Shown one piece after another: positions 60,658 to 64,000 of a stretch of DNA of 64,000 nt. Under the pieces are notes generated by a model. That model searched no databases. It had not been told where the DNA came from and saw only the letters and a list, made by a program, of their open reading frames with translations. The DNA is taken from the NCBI GenBank assembly GCA_934644965.1, contig CAKUDG010000001.1:62001-126000 (forward strand), in the 5' to 3' direction. This DNA comes from an uncultured Victivallales bacterium. Its GTDB lineage: Bacteria > Verrucomicrobiota > Lentisphaeria > Victivallales > UBA1829. Both the position numbers and the translations under genes were made by a program. The first letter of the stretch is position 1; each line of letters starts with the position of its first letter.

Positions 60658-61233
60658 AACGCCTGTTCCCCCGAGTCCGTGTTCAAGTTCAAATTTAAAT
60701 TTAAGTTCAAATTCAAATCCGTATTCATTTTTCTCCCGGCATTATAAACATAATTGGGATCTCTGATTTTAAAACCGGAATCCGGAAAAAATCCCGGACG
60801 CGGTGGCGCTTTCAGTCCGTCTCATCCCGGGATTTTTCCTCTCCCGGACAAAAACAGAACTCACACGCGGAACCGGAGAGGAAAATCCACGCTCCGGACC
60901 TCCCCTATAGACAAGGCTTTCCCGTGTATGTTCCCGCCCGGAAAAAGCAGGAGAGATCCTTTTTCCCGATTTTCCCCGGCACAGCCCTCCTTTTCTCCTT
61001 GAAAAAAAGAAAGGTGATGGCAAAGTTATTATCCCGGCATACAGGAGAAGGAGATCCCCTTTTCCCCGACGCCATCCCCCTGCCCCTGCCAAACAGGGAG
61101 GGCCGGACACCTTCGGAAAAAGCCGGCTGATCAACAGGCGGATCCCAAAAGACTGAATGCCATAATTTCAAACAATTTCGGAACAAATCTCGGAACAAAA
61201 CTCAACATTGCAAGAAACGGAGTCTTCACTTCC
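60658..61233. other. Divergent intergenic region, Bat locus versus SGNH gene
   Basis: No gene. An AT-rich block at 60684-60716 contains four loosely repeated TTCAAATT/TTTAAATT units. On the minus strand a TATAAT (about 60740-60745) without a good -35 could start the Bat transcript. Confidence 0.45.
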
Positions 61234-62328
61234 ATGAAAATTGAGGAAATCGACCGGAATTTCGCCACCGCTTCCGTAGACGGACAGGAAGTCATTTACA
61301 AAGACGTCACCACCGCTCCCTTCTCCCTGGAGGGATTCGCCTGGTTCGGAAAGGACCGCCGCTTTGCCCGGCTCCCCTCCGGACTGACCAAGGAGGAAGT
61401 CAACGAAGGCGCTCTTTTTCTCGGCAATCAGACCGCCGGCGGAGCCGTCCGCTTCCGGACGGATTCCAGAATCATCGTCCTCCGCGCCGAACTCGCCTAT
61501 TCCTCCGACATGAACCACATGCCGAGAGCCGGAAGCGCCGGATTCGACATCTACCGCGGAAAAGGAAGCAGAAAAGTCCATTTCGGCACCGCGCAGCCCT
61601 CCCGTGATCAGAAGGTGCTGGAAGTCTTTCTTGCCCGGCTCCCGGAAAGCGAAAAACGCGCCATGAATGAATGGACCGTGAATTTCCCTCTCTACGGAGG
61701 TGCGGAGAAAGTCGAAATCGGACTCGAACCGGGATCCCGCCTGGAAGCGCCCGCACCGCACAGGGTGAAGGATCCGGTGCTGTTCTACGGATCCTCCATC
61801 ACGCAGGGCGGGTGTGCCTCGCGTCCCGGGAATGCGTATACGTCCATGCTCTGCCGGGCCGTGGATGCGCCGCAGATCAATCTGGGATTCTCCGGATCCG
61901 GACGCGGGGAGAAGGCCGTTGCGGAACTCATTGCGGGCCTGAAGCTCTCCTGCTTCGTCATGGACTATGACTACAATGCACCCACACCGGAACATCTGAA
62001 GGAAACGCATGAAGTCTTCTTCCGGACCATCCGGGAAAAACAGCCGGATCTGCCCGTCATCATCATGAGTCTCTGCAATGTCTGGCCGGACCGGAACAGA
62101 CCCGCTTATGAAAACGTCCTGAAACGGCGCGACATCATTCTGGAAACCTACGAACACGCCATCGCCGCGGGAGACCGGAAAGTCTGGTTCATCGACGGCG
62201 CAACCCTCTTCGGGAAAGACGGCAGATTCGAATGCACCGTGGACGGATGTCATCCCAACGATCTCGGATTCTACCGGATGTACAGAACCGTCCTTCCCGT
62301 TCTCAGAAAGGCGCTCAAAGCGCTCTGA
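61234..62328 (+). CDS. SGNH/GDSL-family esterase with N-terminal beta domain
   Basis: A 364-residue hydrolase. Residues 1-180 form a beta-rich accessory domain (WFGKDRRFARLPSG; VRFRTDSRIIVLRAELAY); residues 180-364 are the SGNH catalytic domain: block I LFYGSSITQGGCAS (nucleophile Ser), block II LGFSGSGRG (Gly), block III DYDYNAPTPEHL (Asn) and block V VDGCHPNDLG (Asp and His). Such two-domain esterases deacetylate oligosaccharides in carbohydrate-use loci. No signal peptide, so a cytoplasmic role on imported sugars is likely. The RBS is weak (no clear GGAGG before 61234). It precedes a GH2 gene by 134 bases in the same direction, suggesting a joint glycan-degradation unit. Confidence 0.88.
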   Translation: MKIEEIDRNFATASVDGQEVIYKDVTTAPFSLEGFAWFGKDRRFARLPSGLTKEEVNEGALFLGNQTAGGAVRFRTDSRIIVLRAELAYSSDMNHMPRAGSAGFDIYRGKGSRKVHFGTAQPSRDQKVLEVFLARLPESEKRAMNEWTVNFPLYGGAEKVEIGLEPGSRLEAPAPHRVKDPVLFYGSSITQGGCASRPGNAYTSMLCRAVDAPQINLGFSGSGRGEKAVAELIAGLKLSCFVMDYDYNAPTPEHLKETHEVFFRTIREKQPDLPVIIMSLCNVWPDRNRPAYENVLKRRDIILETYEHAIAAGDRKVWFIDGATLFGKDGRFECTVDGCHPNDLGFYRMYRTVLPVLRKALKAL

Positions 62329-62462
62329 GCCCTCCTCCGGCGGAGCCATTCATTTTTTTCTCACACTCCCGCATCCGCCGTCGTACTCTCATCCCCCCTC
62401 CATTGCATCTCATTCCCGGAATGCGATGGAGGAAAAACTCTCAGCAGAAGGAAAAAAACAAG

Positions 62463-64000
62463 ATGAGTTATCCGCTTTATCCGGCAAGAGACATCGTTCC
62501 CCTGGACGGAATCTGGGACTTCACATTGCTCGAAGGGGAAACCGCCTCCCGGATGCAGGAAAACGCTTTCCGCGGACTGGAATTCAGCGATCTGCAAAGC
62601 GTTCCCGGCTGTTTCGACGCCGGACCGCGCTATGCCGGCAGACGCGGAATCGGAGTCTACCGGAAACGTTTCCATCTCCGCCAGGGGGGGCGTTATCTCC
62701 TCAAATGCGGAGGGCTCGGCCTGACCGCGCAGATCTTCATCGACGGCAGGGAAATCGAATCCGCCGAATTTCCGTATTCGGCCTTCACTCGCATTTTCCA
62801 CCTCGCGGAGGCCGGAACGCATGAAATCGTCTTTGCCGTGGACAACCGTTTTCATTCGGAGGACAACGGCGCACTCTTCCGCCCCAATTACGATTTCTAC
62901 GCCTACGGCGGAATTTACAGAAACGTGGAACTCCAGAAACTGCCGGAACGGTATGCCATCGACCGCTGCCATGTGCTGACCAGGGACTGGCGGACGGGGA
63001 AAGTCGTCCTGAACGTCTTTCTTGCGGATCAGGAGGATTTCCAGGGCCCGCTTACCGTGTCCATCGCGTTCGACGATGAGGGCGAAGGCGTCACTGAGAC
63101 CCTTTTTTTCCATGCGGGCAGAGGAGCCGTCTCCGGGGAACTCTCCGTCCCGGATTTCAAAGTCTGGAGCCCGGAGCGACCGGCCCTTCACACGGTGAGG
63201 ATCCGCACGGAAACGGACTGCATCATCGAACGCTTCGGGATTCGTGAAATCAAAACGGAAGGGACTCGTCTTCTGCTGAACGGAGAGCCGTTGAAACTTC
63301 TCGGCTACAACCGTCATGAATCCCATCCGGAGTTCGGCCCGGCGCTCCCGCAGGCTCTGATGATCGAGGATCTCCAGATCCTCAGGGACATGCACTGCAA
63401 TTTCATCCGCGGATGCCATTACCCGCAGAACCAGGATTTCCTGGATCTCTGCGATCAGTACGGATTCCTGGTCTGGGAGGAAGGACTCGCATGGGGAAAT
63501 CCGCCCGAAAATCTCACAGACAGTTCCTTCCAGGAAAAACAGATCCGGCAGACACGGAAGATGATTCACAACAGCTTCAATCATCCTTCCGTCATCCTCT
63601 TCGGCTTCCTGAACGAGATGCACTCCTTCGACCCGCAGGCGCGGGAACTCACGGAAAAGCTGGTCCGGGAAATCCGCCGGCTGGATCCGACCCGGCCGGT
63701 GACGTTTGCAACAGCGTTCATTGATGATGACAAGGTGCTCGATCTGCTGGATGTCATCTCCACCAATCTCTACCCGGGATGGTACGGATGCGGATACGAG
63801 GACGCTTCGCCGGCTGACAAAATCGAACCCCGTCTGAACGAAGTCGCCGCACGGATCGACTCCGGTGAGGATACCCGGAACAAACCCTGGATCATCAGTG
63901 AAATCGGAGCCGCCGGACTGTTCGGATGTCACGACCGGCTCAAAGGACAGTGGTCGGAAGAATATCAGGCCGATTATCTGAGAAGGGTCTGCCGTTACGT
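62463..64000 (+). CDS. Glycoside hydrolase family 2 enzyme, partial (beta-glucuronidase/galactosidase-like)
   Basis: At least 512 residues, running off the right edge. N-terminal sugar-binding jelly-roll domain (PLDGIWDFTLLEG; GIGVYRKRFHL; GLTAQIFIDGREI), an immunoglobulin-like domain (about 165-265), and the TIM barrel beginning LNGEPLKLLGYNRHESHPEFG, with the GH2 acid/base in FGFLNEMHSF (Asn-Glu) and the nucleophile strand in PWIISEIGAAG (Glu). The order and short first domain look more like beta-glucuronidase than LacZ. Cytoplasmic, as no signal peptide is present. Start at 62463 is set by AGAAGGAAAA upstream. It follows the SGNH esterase gene. Exact sugar specificity cannot be told. Confidence 0.92.
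   Translation, partial: MSYPLYPARDIVPLDGIWDFTLLEGETASRMQENAFRGLEFSDLQSVPGCFDAGPRYAGRRGIGVYRKRFHLRQGGRYLLKCGGLGLTAQIFIDGREIESAEFPYSAFTRIFHLAEAGTHEIVFAVDNRFHSEDNGALFRPNYDFYAYGGIYRNVELQKLPERYAIDRCHVLTRDWRTGKVVLNVFLADQEDFQGPLTVSIAFDDEGEGVTETLFFHAGRGAVSGELSVPDFKVWSPERPALHTVRIRTETDCIIERFGIREIKTEGTRLLLNGEPLKLLGYNRHESHPEFGPALPQALMIEDLQILRDMHCNFIRGCHYPQNQDFLDLCDQYGFLVWEEGLAWGNPPENLTDSSFQEKQIRQTRKMIHNSFNHPSVILFGFLNEMHSFDPQARELTEKLVREIRRLDPTRPVTFATAFIDDDKVLDLLDVISTNLYPGWYGCGYEDASPADKIEPRLNEVAARIDSGEDTRNKPWIISEIGAAGLFGCHDRLKGQWSEEYQADYLRRVCRY

Noticed and set aside
62361..63932. Long minus-strand open frame (523 residues)
   Set aside because: It lies exactly opposite the GH2 gene, whose motifs are clear; the minus-strand protein has no family features and is an antisense shadow of biased codon use.

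Overview
This window reads as a chromosomal segment from a Gram-negative bacterium. Outer-membrane and periplasmic systems are present: an RND pump with a TolC-like protein, several lipoproteins and a Bat locus. The combination of a LacI regulator next to genes for prepilin-like proteins with the H-X9-DG signature, Gfo/Idh/MocA oxidoreductases with a GntR/LacI-hybrid regulator, and glycoside hydrolases (GH16, GH2, SGNH esterase) suggests a polysaccharide-degrading member of Lentisphaerota (Victivallales-like). That placement is inference from gene content only. No rRNA gene, CRISPR array or complete insertion sequence was seen.

Layout. 1-12.7 kb, mostly minus strand: the 5' end of a membrane protein; a sugar-oxidoreductase region that is decaying (one gene frame-broken at a G12 tract, one reduced to its C-terminal half) under a GntR-type regulator; an EamA transporter with a histidine-rich tail; the RNA helicase HrpA; two prepilin-like genes behind a LacI regulator that has a perfect 16-bp palindrome upstream; and a small lipoprotein with a good terminator. 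13.5-15.3 kb: an unidentified 270-aa protein and a GH16 hydrolase.

16.0-23.5 kb, plus strand: a tightly coupled operon (MarR, UbiA prenyltransferase, radical SAM, diacylglycerol-kinase-type lipid kinase, ThiL/PurM-like protein, alpha-oxoamine synthase resembling serine palmitoyltransferase, NAD-dependent 3beta-HSD-like reductase). Three of these are hallmarks of bacterial sphingolipid synthesis; the UbiA, radical SAM and ThiL-like genes are not explained by that pathway. This is the best candidate here for an undescribed system.

23.6-30.7 kb, minus strand: RND permease and adaptor plus an OmpR-type response regulator and histidine kinase. Phased 11-bp direct repeats sit directly upstream of a promoter for the pump. 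30.8-33.4 kb: an MBL-fold hydrolase and a GPH-family sugar symporter. 34.0-43.0 kb, minus strand: a sugar-precursor operon (SIS isomerase, epimerase, radical SAM, split transketolase, HAD, APH-type kinase, methyltransferase, small ORF, RmlD-like reductase, zinc-type dehydrogenase) that probably builds an unusual heptose-derived or branched surface sugar. 43.0-45.1 kb: a degraded, AT-richer stretch ending at an initiator tRNA gene, with the N-terminal piece of a tyrosine integrase.

45.3-60.7 kb, minus strand: a bacterial CDC123-like protein, a membrane protein, def, gltX, a TolC-family lipoprotein, ligA, arfB, a secreted protein, and a Bat locus in which BatD-BatE and BatB-BatC are fused. 61.2-64.0 kb, plus strand: an SGNH esterase and a GH2 glycosidase that runs off the window.
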